Positions 25,695 through 33,685 of a DNA stretch of 47,467 nt are shown one piece after another. Both the position numbers and the translations under genes were made by a program. Source of the DNA: Caldilineaceae bacterium (GTDB lineage Bacteria; Chloroflexota; Anaerolineae; Caldilineales; Caldilineaceae); contig JAJDZJ010000148.1 in NCBI GenBank assembly GCA_022824685.1, positions 1 to 47,467 on the forward strand. Reading direction: 5' to 3'. The notes beneath the pieces were generated by a model, which saw only the letters and a list, made by a program, of their open reading frames with translations, was not told the DNA's origin and did no database searches. Each line of letters starts with the position of its first letter. Positions within the stretch are counted from its first letter, which is position 1.

Positions 25695-26981
25695 TTACAG
25701 GGCGGCGGTGAATTCGCCCTTGTAGACCTTCTCCACCCACACCGCGTGGTCGGTGGCCAAAAGGTTGAATTTTATTCCCAACTCGGCGGCGCTGATCTGG
25801 AGGATCTCGGCGATCTGACCTTCATCCGAGGCAGCGCCGTAAAAGTTGAGGTCCACTTCAAAGCCGTCCGGATAGTTGGACTTGGCCAGGTATTCTTTAG
25901 CCTTCTCGATGTCAGGCTCCTTGAAATACTCGATCCCAGTGTAGTACTGGCTGTTCGGAGGCTGTGGGTCCCCTGCGAAAAAACGGTTGCAGCGGCCGGC
26001 TGTGTATACATCGCACATGACCTGCCTGTCGACCAGATGCTGCAACGCCTTCAACACATTGGGGTCGTTAAACGGCTCCCGCCCTACGTTGAAGGTGAAC
26101 ATGAAGAATATGCCGGTGTCACCGGTAAACAGCTTGTACTCCTGCTGGGTCAGAGATTCCCAGGAGGCGCCGGGCACCATCATGATGAAGTCGACCGCGT
26201 CCGAGGAGAGATTGGCTGCGCGCGCGGCGTCGTCGAGCAGGTAGGACATGCTGATGCCATCCAGGTAGGGTACGCCTTCCTCCCAGTAGTCTTCATTTCG
26301 GACCAGCTCGGTCTTGACGCCGGGTTCAAACTCCTGCAACTTGAAAGGTCCCGTGCCGATGTATTCGAACGGCTCCTTCTCAAATGTGCCAGCAGGCATG
26401 ACCAGCACGGCCGGCCTGCCAAGCACGTCCAGGAAGGGGCTGTATGGTTCCTTGAGGGTTACTTTAACGGTGTATTCATCGACAGCCTTGACGCTGGCGA
26501 CCGGGGAAAGCCAGCCTGCATATGCGGAGATTGATTCATCCATCGCGTGTTCAAAGGAGTAGACGACGTCCTCGGATGTCATCTCTTCACCATTGTGGAA
26601 CAGGACGCCTTGACGCAGATTGAAGATGTATTCGGTGTCACTGACGGCCTCCCAGGACTCGGCCAGGGACGGGTTGTTGTTGTACCCCGAGTCCCAATAC
26701 AGCAGCCCTTCATAGATCTGGTGGAGGATGTTCCACTCGGTCGCGCCGTGAAGTCGTCCACCCCAAGGGTTGATCACGGTTGACGCCTGCGCCTGGCCAA
26801 ACTTAAGGATTCCGCCGTACTTGGGCCCTCCCTCATCGGCCGGGGCGGCCGCTTCCGATTCAGCGGCGGCCTGTTCAGCGCCACTGTCCGCGGGGGCCGC
26901 TGGAGCACAAGCAGCCAGCAGGGCAAGCACCATGAATAGTCCGAGAATCGTAGTGGCAATGGAGAAATTACGCCTTCTCAT
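25695..26981 (-). CDS. ABC importer substrate-binding lipoprotein, family 5, truncated by in-frame TAA
   Basis: ATG 26981 has AGGAGG seven bases upstream and gives the signal MRRRNFSIATTILGLF leading to a lipobox LLAAC with Cys25. The open frame extends to 27053 but without a ribosome site. An Ala/Glu-rich linker follows, then family-5 features: 'AESWEAVSDTEYIFNLRQGV', 'GTGPFKLQEFEPG' and 'DPNVLKALQHLVDRQVMCD'. Translation ends at TAA after 428 residues ('GEFTAAL'), about 105 short of normal, removing part of the ligand-binding lobe. The remainder is intact in the same frame, so the lesion is one base or a sequence error. Both permeases downstream are intact, so a recent mutation or error is likelier than long decay. 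Confidence 0.85.
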   Translation of the reverse strand: MRRRNFSIATTILGLFMVLALLAACAPAAPADSGAEQAAAESEAAAPADEGGPKYGGILKFGQAQASTVINPWGGRLHGATEWNILHQIYEGLLYWDSGYNNNPSLAESWEAVSDTEYIFNLRQGVLFHNGEEMTSEDVVYSFEHAMDESISAYAGWLSPVASVKAVDEYTVKVTLKEPYSPFLDVLGRPAVLVMPAGTFEKEPFEYIGTGPFKLQEFEPGVKTELVRNEDYWEEGVPYLDGISMSYLLDDAARAANLSSDAVDFIMMVPGASWESLTQQEYKLFTGDTGIFFMFTFNVGREPFNDPNVLKALQHLVDRQVMCDVYTAGRCNRFFAGDPQPPNSQYYTGIEYFKEPDIEKAKEYLAKSNYPDGFEVDLNFYGAASDEGQIAEILQISAAELGIKFNLLATDHAVWVEKVYKGEFTAAL

Positions 26982-27398
26982 CTCTTGGCCTCCTGTTGTC
27001 TTACATGAATTTGACGGCTGGAAACATCGGTGCGGAAGATTGCAAGACAACATAATTTTATTACATTGGAGATGCGCAGGTCAAGTCATTTTTCCCGACC
27101 GGCTTGCGAACCTGATGCGCCACGAATCTGTTTGCCCATCATGGGTGTCTCCGTTCTGAGCCCGCAAGTAGACCAGCTTGAACCGCTCAGGAAAGCGCAG
27201 GCGGAGGCTCGGTATTGGAATTGAAGGCCCTCCAGGCAGCCCCTGCTTTTCGCACCAGTCGGAGCACAGCCTGAATGATCTAAGGTTGAAATGGAAGGAA
27301 AGGAGAAGGGAGTAGATAGGTGATTCAGGGAAGTGGAATTGAGCTCGGGTAAATCGACCGTACACCTGATTACAGTGGCCAGCCGTCCACTTGCACCC
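26982..27398. other. Intergenic region upstream of the second peptide-type importer
   Basis: The 417-bp gap holds the promoter candidate at 27055-27084 and the ribosome site of the binding-protein gene. The remainder, up to the end of the Gfo/Idh/MocA gene, shows no gene; a 94-codon minus frame (27081-27365) has no family resemblance and no ribosome site. No terminator for the upstream gene stands out. Confidence 0.5.
27055..27084 (-). promoter_or_regulatory. Sigma70-type promoter candidate for the second peptide-type importer
   Basis: On the minus strand TTGACC (complement of 27079-27084, 5 of 6) and TAAAAT (complement of 27055-27060, 5 of 6) are 18 nt apart. The predicted start is about 65 nt before ATG 26981. 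Confidence 0.45.
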
Positions 27399-28472
27399 CT
27401 ATGCTCGGTACGCCTTAATCATATCGATCAGCAGCGCGATCTGTGCGCGACCTCCTGAGGCGGGCGTGCGGGGCGTTTGACCGTTCACAATGCAGTCGTG
27501 GAAGTGGGTCAGTTCGAGCTTGAAGGCCTCCTCGTATGAGGCGGTGGTGGTGGACTCGCGGTAGCGGCCCCCGTCCATCCGCCACTCTTCCACTACGGTG
27601 GCGGCGTTCTTGAGGAACGGGCTGGGGAAGACGATGGACACGACGCTGTCCGGCGCGTAGACGGTCATGGACTCGTCGAAAAGGCGCAGATTCGGGACTG
27701 CGGTCGTCTCTACGACACAGCGGAGGCTGTTGGAATAGGCCAGAATCGAGATGATGGCCCCGCCCCCGTTCCAGATATCGGTGGACACGACCCGCTCCGG
27801 CAGGCCGAAAGCGGCATCCAGTATGTAGATGTCGTGAATCAAGAGCCCCAACATCTTTCCGTAGGCGCGCAAGACCGGTTCAGGCTGGGCGCCGATGGCG
27901 CGCTGCAGGCTGTCCTGGTGGAGTTGATTCATGCGGTTCTTCTCGTGCGCGTCGATGTCATCCACGCGCACGATGTCATAGTGCTGCAGGAACAGGTCGT
28001 TGGGCCCGTTGACATCGTGGAGGCGGATCAGGTTGGGGTTCTGCACCCGCCGGATGCGTTCGCGGCCGGCCAGGTAACCGGGGTCGTAGATCTTGTGATG
28101 GCCGAGCATGGCCACGCGGCCGCTTTGTGCCTGGGCATCCAGAAGTTCGTCGGCTTCGTCCAGGTTGTTGCACATCGGCTTTTCAATGAAGACGTGCTTG
28201 CCGGCCCGCAGCGCGTCGGTCGCAGGCTGGGCATGGTCTCGTGTCAGCACCATCACCGCATCCACGTCGGCGCGATCCAACATTTCGCGATAGTCCGTAA
28301 ATGTATGCCGAATGCCGAACCGGGCGGCAACGGCTTGTACCGTGCCAGGGGAAAGATCGCACAGGGCCGTAACTTCGAAACGGTCCGGAATCTCGAACAG
28401 ATGCGGCAGGTGCATCACCTGCGCGATCATTCCGGTACCGATGAACCCGATTTTGACTGGCTTGTTTCCCAC
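27399..28472 (-). CDS. Gfo/Idh/MocA-family NAD(P)-dependent oxidoreductase
   Basis: The product starts 'KPVKIGFIGTGMIAQVMHLP', the Rossmann motif GxGxxA/G of this family, then has 'CDLSPGTVQAVAARFGI', 'VMVLTRDHAQPATDALRAGKHVFIEKP' with the EKP motif carrying the catalytic Lys, and a C-terminal alpha/beta domain. These cytoplasmic enzymes oxidise or reduce sugars, inositols and related polyols. GTG 28472 has AGGAG with seven-base spacing and gives 357 residues; the ATG at 28508 lacks such a site. It follows two PhyH genes and a PIG-L-like gene on the same strand at gaps of about 90 bp, a plausible operon for a modified sugar. Confidence 0.88.
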   Translation of the reverse strand: MGNKPVKIGFIGTGMIAQVMHLPHLFEIPDRFEVTALCDLSPGTVQAVAARFGIRHTFTDYREMLDRADVDAVMVLTRDHAQPATDALRAGKHVFIEKPMCNNLDEADELLDAQAQSGRVAMLGHHKIYDPGYLAGRERIRRVQNPNLIRLHDVNGPNDLFLQHYDIVRVDDIDAHEKNRMNQLHQDSLQRAIGAQPEPVLRAYGKMLGLLIHDIYILDAAFGLPERVVSTDIWNGGGAIISILAYSNSLRCVVETTAVPNLRLFDESMTVYAPDSVVSIVFPSPFLKNAATVVEEWRMDGGRYRESTTTASYEEAFKLELTHFHDCIVNGQTPRTPASGGRAQIALLIDMIKAYRA

Positions 28473-28563
28473 AGTCTGACTCCTGTGCTCGGCGGAACGC
28501 GCCACCATGTAACACGGTTCGCGTCTTCCGCCTGGGATGCGATGCTACGCGGTCCAGCCATTC

Positions 28564-29781
28564 TCAGAACGTAGCGACGAAAGCCTCTACGCTGAGATCC
28601 GCCGGGACCTGGTCGAAATAGTAACGAGTCTCCTCACCCTGGAAGCCCGGCGCCCACTGGTCTTCATCAGCCTGCAGCAGATCGTCGACAAACTTGAAGC
28701 GCGCCCACAGCTTGCCGGCTTCCTTCTGTGTGAAGCGGTTGGCGAGCGGCCTGCCCCACTGAAGAGTCGTGGGATGGATGCTCTCAGCCCACAACCGTTC
28801 CTGCTGGGGCAGGGTGTCGAAGTTTGGACTCTTCAGGTGATGGATGCGTTTGGCGCTCTTGCTCAGGAAGATGGTTGAGAGCAGGCGGCCGTTTTCGCCG
28901 CGTCCAGGATGCAGCCTGTCCAGAGCGGCCCTGTATGCCGTGCCGTCGCCGTCGACTACCGCCCGCAGCGCCGCCTCGATCTGCTCGAACTTCTGGGTGC
29001 TTCGCCCGTTCCACCGTCGGAAGGACTCTTGTGACGCACGAGAAAGATGCTCAAGGAAAGGCAGTTCCTTGTGCGTGGTGAACTCCGAGAAGCCGCCGTG
29101 GATTGTGCGCCGCATTTTGGCGTTGTAGCGGCTGCCCCAGTGCAGAAGGGGCAAGATGTAGGCGACCCCATCGCCGGCCGCGAGATGGGTCTGGACAGCG
29201 CCAGGCAAGGGCGCCCGAGCGTCTTCAGTCATGGCCGCGTTTTCCTCGGCGGTGTTGAGCCGGGCATGGCTGCCGGGGACGACCCAAAGGACGTTGTCGT
29301 CGTAGAGCGGGAGGTTCCACTGCACGTAGCGGGGGCCATTCTCGAGGACGTCGTCGGCGTAGGCCTGGAGCGGCGCGGTGTGGGGCGGGTAGAAGTCACG
29401 GTGCCAGCCGCGATGGCCGCCTGTTTCGTGGTCGCGTACCGGGTTGCACATGAGCATCATCTCGGTGACGGCGGCGTCCTCCACGCCTAGCAGGCGGCTG
29501 CTGACCCCCTGCATGTTCTCGTGCAGCCAGATCTCGACCGCGCCAATGGTCTGCGCATCGATCTGGCCCGCCAGCACTCCCAGATTAAGACGCGGTTGCG
29601 CGTGGGTCTCCCAGATGCCGCCGGCCGGGTCATCCGGTCCCCGCTCGCGCGCCCAGATCTCCTTTTGCCGCTCGACGAGCAGCTCATGGGCCCGCCGCAG
29701 ACCTTCCAGTTCTTGCGGCGGAATGACCCCCCGCAGAATCACAAATCCCTCTTCAAGAAACTGATCGCGACTGAATTTCAT
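28564..29781 (-). CDS. Phytanoyl-CoA dioxygenase (PhyH) family protein, long form
   Basis: The 405-residue product begins 'FLEEGFVILRGVIPPQELEGLR', the usual PhyH start. It carries the iron-binding WHRD motif ('GGHRGWHRDFYPPHT', near residue 131), the distal His in 'PLLHWGSRYN' and Arg in 'MRRTIHGGF' for 2-oxoglutarate. It is longer than most PhyH proteins; residues from about 260 onward form an extra helical region rich in Arg, Lys and Gln. It is predicted cytoplasmic. An AAGAGGG site lies upstream of ATG 29781. It is clearly diverged from the other two PhyH genes in the window. Hydroxylation of a sugar- or lipid-linked compound is likely, but the substrate is unknown. Confidence 0.87.
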   Translation of the reverse strand: MKFSRDQFLEEGFVILRGVIPPQELEGLRRAHELLVERQKEIWARERGPDDPAGGIWETHAQPRLNLGVLAGQIDAQTIGAVEIWLHENMQGVSSRLLGVEDAAVTEMMLMCNPVRDHETGGHRGWHRDFYPPHTAPLQAYADDVLENGPRYVQWNLPLYDDNVLWVVPGSHARLNTAEENAAMTEDARAPLPGAVQTHLAAGDGVAYILPLLHWGSRYNAKMRRTIHGGFSEFTTHKELPFLEHLSRASQESFRRWNGRSTQKFEQIEAALRAVVDGDGTAYRAALDRLHPGRGENGRLLSTIFLSKSAKRIHHLKSPNFDTLPQQERLWAESIHPTTLQWGRPLANRFTQKEAGKLWARFKFVDDLLQADEDQWAPGFQGEETRYYFDQVPADLSVEAFVATF

Positions 29782-29868
29782 GACTGTACCCTCTTCATCC
29801 TCGTCCCAGGATGTCGATTCCCGAACTGGGTCTTGTTCGTAATGTAACCTGCTTGACGACGCGTCGGG

Positions 29869-30687
29869 CTAACTGATAACACGGCAGGTGGCGTGCAGTT
29901 TGCGTCCTCTCTCAGAGATATTGTCGAACTCGGCCTGTGTCATCTCAATTGGCACGCGCTGGTTGAACCAGGGCAGTGAGTAGCAGATCACCAGTTCCGG
30001 CCGCACGTGATCCGAGCGGTTTGGCGTGCCGCGGTGAAGTGTACGCGGGTCCTGGATCCAGAGCGTTCCCTTTTTCAGATTGAGGCGGCGCCGAGAGGGG
30101 AAGTCGCCAACTTCAAGTACCTCGTCGTATCGGTCCTCCATGGCCGGGTCAGCGAGGTATTGCGTACATGGCAGTATCTCGAAGCTGCCATTTTCCTCGC
30201 AGGTGTCAACCAGGGGGAACTTGACTCCAAAATGGGGGCAGACTTCGAGACCAACGTGCGGCGCCAATTTGGAAATGCCGGCGTCGCGATGCCACCTCTG
30301 GAATTCGCTGCCCGGATAGGGGTTGTTCGAGTGATAGCAGGTGATGCGATAGTCCTCAGTGCCCCAATAGCGGTCCAGAAAGTTGAGCAAGACCGGATTC
30401 TCGTAGATCTCCGGGTCGGCGAACGGCTGCTCCCAGGGGATGTAGAGCGTGTAGCGATTGACCACTTGCAGGCGCCCCTCGAAGACAAGGCGGTCATCGC
30501 TGCGTGCTTGCAGGTCCACACCGCCGGCAGGATTGCCGTGCGTTCGCACTCTCTCCAGGTAGGGAAGAAATGCCTCCCGGATACGGTCGATCTTCTCCAC
30601 CGGAATCAGGTCTTCGAAGAGCACATAACCGTTGATACGAAGCTCTGCCAGTTTAAGATCGAGGTCATATTGGTTTGGCGACGCCAA
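29869..30687 (-). CDS. Phytanoyl-CoA dioxygenase (PhyH) family protein
   Basis: The start is TTG 30687, supported by GGAGG eight bases upstream. The 272-residue product has 'LRINGYVLFEDLIPVEKIDRIREAF', the WHRD iron motif (about residue 133, 'FQRWHRDAG'), 'GSFEILPCTQYL', the distal His in 'RTLHRGTPNRS' and Arg in 'RPELVICYS'. The full triad suggests an active Fe(II)/2-oxoglutarate oxygenase in the cytoplasm. It stands 94 bp after the PIG-L-like gene and 87 bp before the long PhyH gene on the same strand. Two adjacent PhyH genes of different length argue for sequential hydroxylations or two substrates, which is inference. Confidence 0.88.
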   Translation of the reverse strand: MASPNQYDLDLKLAELRINGYVLFEDLIPVEKIDRIREAFLPYLERVRTHGNPAGGVDLQARSDDRLVFEGRLQVVNRYTLYIPWEQPFADPEIYENPVLLNFLDRYWGTEDYRITCYHSNNPYPGSEFQRWHRDAGISKLAPHVGLEVCPHFGVKFPLVDTCEENGSFEILPCTQYLADPAMEDRYDEVLEVGDFPSRRRLNLKKGTLWIQDPRTLHRGTPNRSDHVRPELVICYSLPWFNQRVPIEMTQAEFDNISERGRKLHATCRVIS

Positions 30688-30781
30688 GATCAGGTCCTCC
30701 TTCGGAGCGGGATTACAGTTTACAGGGGACTACCCGGCCTGACTGCAGCAGTCGCAGCGTTTGCCCCAGTTCTGAGGGATA

Positions 30782-31645
30782 TCAGTCAACGGGCACCCGA
30801 TAGGATGTCTCTTCGATCTTTTCGTGGTCTGACGAGCGTGCAAGCTCCATTGCCCGCTCGGTAACCGGCAGATAGTAGTGCGTTTCGGCGTTCATCGAGA
30901 TGAATCCCTCCGCGTAGGCAACACCGCCGGACATCCCGAACGCGCCGTCGCTGGTCTCGATGCGTTTGCGGGCGTAGGCCCCCCCGTAGCCCTGGCTCAC
31001 AAGACAGTCGAGGGCGGCCAGCTTCTTGTCGACGACATCGGTGATGTCGATGAAGACATCGTTGTAATACCCGCCCTCGGACTGCCAGACCTGGCGGGGA
31101 ATCGCGGCCGCGCCGGTGCCGAAGAAAAAGACCTGGGCGGCCTTGTGCGGCGGATTGCGGTCGCCGGGGTCTACGCCGGATGCCAGTGAGAGAGCATGGA
31201 GGACGATTTGCCCGGCGATGGCATGCGGATTGGTAAGGCCGTCGCCTTCTTTGGGGAAGTGGGTCAGGACAATGTCCGGTTTCAGTTGGCGAAGGAGCCG
31301 CGCCAGCCGCCTGACAGCCTCGTCAGTGACGAGCAGGACCGCATCATCGGCGCCGAAGAAGTACACGTCTTCAACGCCCAGCAGATTGCAGGCCTCGCGG
31401 GCTTCTTCCGCCTTGACGTCGGACCGCTCCGCCATGAGGGACTGCAGTTCATCGGCCTCAGGCACTTCGCTGCGATGATGCATTTCGTCACTGATGACCT
31501 TGTCATGCACACGCGCGCCGTGCGTGAGAACGACGCAGCCAACATAGTCTCCCCGCGCCGCGTGATGGGCCATTGTCCCACCCGATTGATCGAAAATGTC
31601 AGCGGGATGAGCGCCGACGGACAGAATGCGTAGCGGCTCAGACAT
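30782..31645 (-). CDS. PIG-L/LmbE deacetylase homologue with altered active site
   Basis: The 287-residue product has the PIG-L fold: 'LRILSVGAHPADIFDQSGG' at the N-terminus, 'DVYFFGADDAVLL', 'PDIVLTHFPKEGDGLTNPHAIAGQIV' and a C-terminal helical region. In working N-acetylglucosaminyl deacetylases the first motif is AHPDD, where the first Asp is the general base and the second binds zinc, and the later motif is HPDH. Here they read AHPAD (His13, Ala15, Asp16) and TNPH (His141). The metal ligands seem kept, but the catalytic Asp is Ala, so simple hydrolytic deacetylation is doubtful. AGGAG precedes ATG 31645 by nine bases. It is the first gene of a run with two PhyH genes and a Gfo/Idh/MocA gene. 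Confidence 0.83.
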   Translation of the reverse strand: MSEPLRILSVGAHPADIFDQSGGTMAHHAARGDYVGCVVLTHGARVHDKVISDEMHHRSEVPEADELQSLMAERSDVKAEEAREACNLLGVEDVYFFGADDAVLLVTDEAVRRLARLLRQLKPDIVLTHFPKEGDGLTNPHAIAGQIVLHALSLASGVDPGDRNPPHKAAQVFFFGTGAAAIPRQVWQSEGGYYNDVFIDITDVVDKKLAALDCLVSQGYGGAYARKRIETSDGAFGMSGGVAYAEGFISMNAETHYYLPVTERAMELARSSDHEKIEETSYRVPVD

Positions 31646-31656
31646 GGGTCATGTCT
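31640..31656 (-). promoter_or_regulatory. Small hairpin covering the start codon of the PIG-L-like gene
   Basis: AGACATG and CATGTCT are exact reverse complements separated by GGT. In the minus-strand mRNA the stem would include the ATG and lie directly next to the AGGAG ribosome site, so it could slow initiation. A 7-bp arm is short enough to be chance. Confidence 0.25.
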
Positions 31657-31871
31657 CCTGGTTGTTGTGGGCGTTCTGATCAGCCTAAGTATAGCTTACA
31701 AACCCACGAGGAGTGAGTGGACAAAATCAGGGGAAAATGAAATTGTCCTGACCGGCGCGCTGCGTTTTAGCGCTGCGCGGTCTCGGTCTGTCGCTGCTCG
31801 GAAAAGCTCGTAATCGTCTCCTCCTGCAAGAACGCGCGGCCGGCCGAAAGTGACAGTGTCTCGCCCTGAGT

Positions 31872-33398
31872 CTAAATCGGCCAGATTGCGTCCATCTCCC
31901 ACGCCTCCAGGGAGTGGAGAGTTGCGTTTCCGCCCCGCGAGAAGATCTGCACGCCCAGACTGTCAGGCCGCGCCGGATAGATGCGCTTGCCCAGGTAATG
32001 GCCCCCTTGGGCAAAGACCTCGACGATGCTTCGGTCGACGAAGACCCGCAGCTCAATCGGCTGGCCGTAGGCGTGCCAGACGGTACAACGCTGCGACTCC
32101 CGGTTCTTGACCCCCTGACTGACACTCGAGCGGGTAACGTCCAGGACAAGCAGTCGGTCAGGACTCAAATTTTCCTGCGGCTGCGTTGAATCATTGGGAT
32201 TGACGTTGAAGCGAATCATCGTCTGTTCCGCGCCGTCGGGCGAACAACACACTTTCAGGCCGAACTCCTCTGCGCTCTCCCAACTGAAAACCGCCCGGAG
32301 CTCAAGCCGGTTGCCGCGCACGCCGTCAAGCGTTACCGTCGAATCTCCCGCTAGGCGGAGGTCGGACGTTTTTACAGGGTTGCGGCGCAGCGCCTCCAAC
32401 TCCTCAACCGGGCTCATGAGCAACTCGCCCTCTTCACCCAGTGAGAGCGCCATCGGCAGGGCCATAATGCCCGACCAGCCCGATGCCCGCTGAATGTAGC
32501 CGTACCGTCCCTCGGACAGCCTGCCAAAGAGCACGCGCCGGCCGTTACCGTCCAGCAGCGTCTGGCACTCATTCAGGATGCCCGTCCTGTTGGAGAAACC
32601 GGTCTCACCGTATGCCTGCCTCCCGTGCCTTGTGGGCGTGAATCTCTGGTTCTCGTAAATCCCCGTATAGTACTGCGGCCCGCGACTGTGGCTGGCGAAG
32701 AGCAGGACATGCCTGTCGCCCAGAGGGAAGAAGTCGGGCACAGCACAGTCCTCACCTGTTTCAGTGTGCTTGCCGCCATCGTAAAGAGGATGCAGGTATT
32801 CCCAGTGCACCAGATCCTTCGACCTGTACAGGAAGGCCCTGTCCGGCTCAAGGCCGTCAAATGACGCCTGGCCGGTGTTACCCGTTAACGCGTAGTAGGT
32901 GTCGCCCTCGATCCAGGCGCAGGGAGCGCCGTCTACTATATAGTCGTCATCAGGGCCCTGTGTCGGGATGACCGGGTTCGCCTCCAGCTTTTCCCATTCG
33001 ACCAGCATCTCATCCTGACTCGTGGCGAGGCAGATCCCGCCCCGCACGCCATGGTAGATGATGGTCGGGACGCCGTCCATGTTGACGAAGGCCGTGCCGC
33101 TGTAGCAGCCGTCCCGGTCGTAGGGATCCACCGGCGCGAGCGCGATCGGCAGGTCCTGCCAGTGCACAAGATCTTCGCTGACGGCATGACCCCAGTGAAT
33201 CGTTCCCGTTGCGCCGCCGTGGTAAGCGTCGTAAGGATTGTTCTGATAAAACAGGTGATACCTGCCCTTCCAGAAAATCGTGCCGTTCGGGTCGTTCAGC
33301 CAGTTGTGCGGGGCCAGGAAGTGATAGGCCGGGCGATACGGGTCGGATGCCAGTTTCATGCGGTTCAGTTCCGAGGCATTCAAGTTTGATTCGGTCAA
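31872..33398 (-). CDS. Glycoside hydrolase family 32-like enzyme
   Basis: The 508-residue product starts at TTG 33398, with AAAGGAG eight bases upstream; a longer frame from GTG 33491 starts inside an inverted repeat and has no ribosome site. The GH32 beta-propeller opens with 'HFLAPHNWLNDPNG', whose Asp (about residue 36) is the nucleophile in invertases and fructanases. 'DGCYSGTAF' follows. The later motifs are unusual: the RDP position reads VDG (about 155-157), and the ECPD acid/base region reads GEDCAVPDFFPLGD (about 215-228). A C-terminal beta-sandwich with 'ELRVFVDRSIVEVFAQGG' is typical of GH32. No signal peptide is evident, so imported fructosides or related sugars are probable substrates. 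The shifted motifs make the specificity uncertain. Confidence 0.85.
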   Translation of the reverse strand: MTESNLNASELNRMKLASDPYRPAYHFLAPHNWLNDPNGTIFWKGRYHLFYQNNPYDAYHGGATGTIHWGHAVSEDLVHWQDLPIALAPVDPYDRDGCYSGTAFVNMDGVPTIIYHGVRGGICLATSQDEMLVEWEKLEANPVIPTQGPDDDYIVDGAPCAWIEGDTYYALTGNTGQASFDGLEPDRAFLYRSKDLVHWEYLHPLYDGGKHTETGEDCAVPDFFPLGDRHVLLFASHSRGPQYYTGIYENQRFTPTRHGRQAYGETGFSNRTGILNECQTLLDGNGRRVLFGRLSEGRYGYIQRASGWSGIMALPMALSLGEEGELLMSPVEELEALRRNPVKTSDLRLAGDSTVTLDGVRGNRLELRAVFSWESAEEFGLKVCCSPDGAEQTMIRFNVNPNDSTQPQENLSPDRLLVLDVTRSSVSQGVKNRESQRCTVWHAYGQPIELRVFVDRSIVEVFAQGGHYLGKRIYPARPDSLGVQIFSRGGNATLHSLEAWEMDAIWPI

Positions 33399-33483
33399 AG
33401 GTGCAACTCCTTTCGCGGCTGGGGTTGAGGCAGACTTTGAAGAGAGGGTCGGTTGGCCGGTTGAGCAGAGGATAGTAAATGCA

Positions 33484-33509
33484 GCGAGCACACCTGTTTG
33501 AGTGCTCGC
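33484..33509. repeat. Inverted repeat upstream of the GH32-like gene
   Basis: GCGAGCAC (33484-33491) and GTGCTCGC (33502-33509) form a perfect 8-bp inverted repeat around 10 nt. It lies 86-111 nt upstream of the GH32 start. It could be an operator for a dimeric regulator or a leader hairpin. The rest of 33414-33685 shows nothing further. Confidence 0.4.
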
Positions 33510-33685
33510 ATCGAGTATTCCCGGTTGCTCACGTTCAGGCTGACCATGACCACGGCTTCCTCGCAGAGTCTTCGTGCGGTCTCTTCGGGGGCTGTGGTCA
33601 TCATAGTCTCCACCGCGGACTCAGTTTTGCGGCAATCCGGAGCAGTTTCCCGGCATAGAGCTTCGGCCCAACCGCAAGCCTTTTT

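Noticed and set aside
25455-26534. A 359-codon plus-strand open frame
   Set aside because: It is antisense to the interrupted binding-protein gene and has no recognisable motif or ribosome site.
33395-33613. A 72-codon minus-strand frame just upstream of the GH32-like gene
   Set aside because: It overlaps the GH32 ribosome site and start, shows no known domain, and its tail is Gln/Pro/Leu low complexity.
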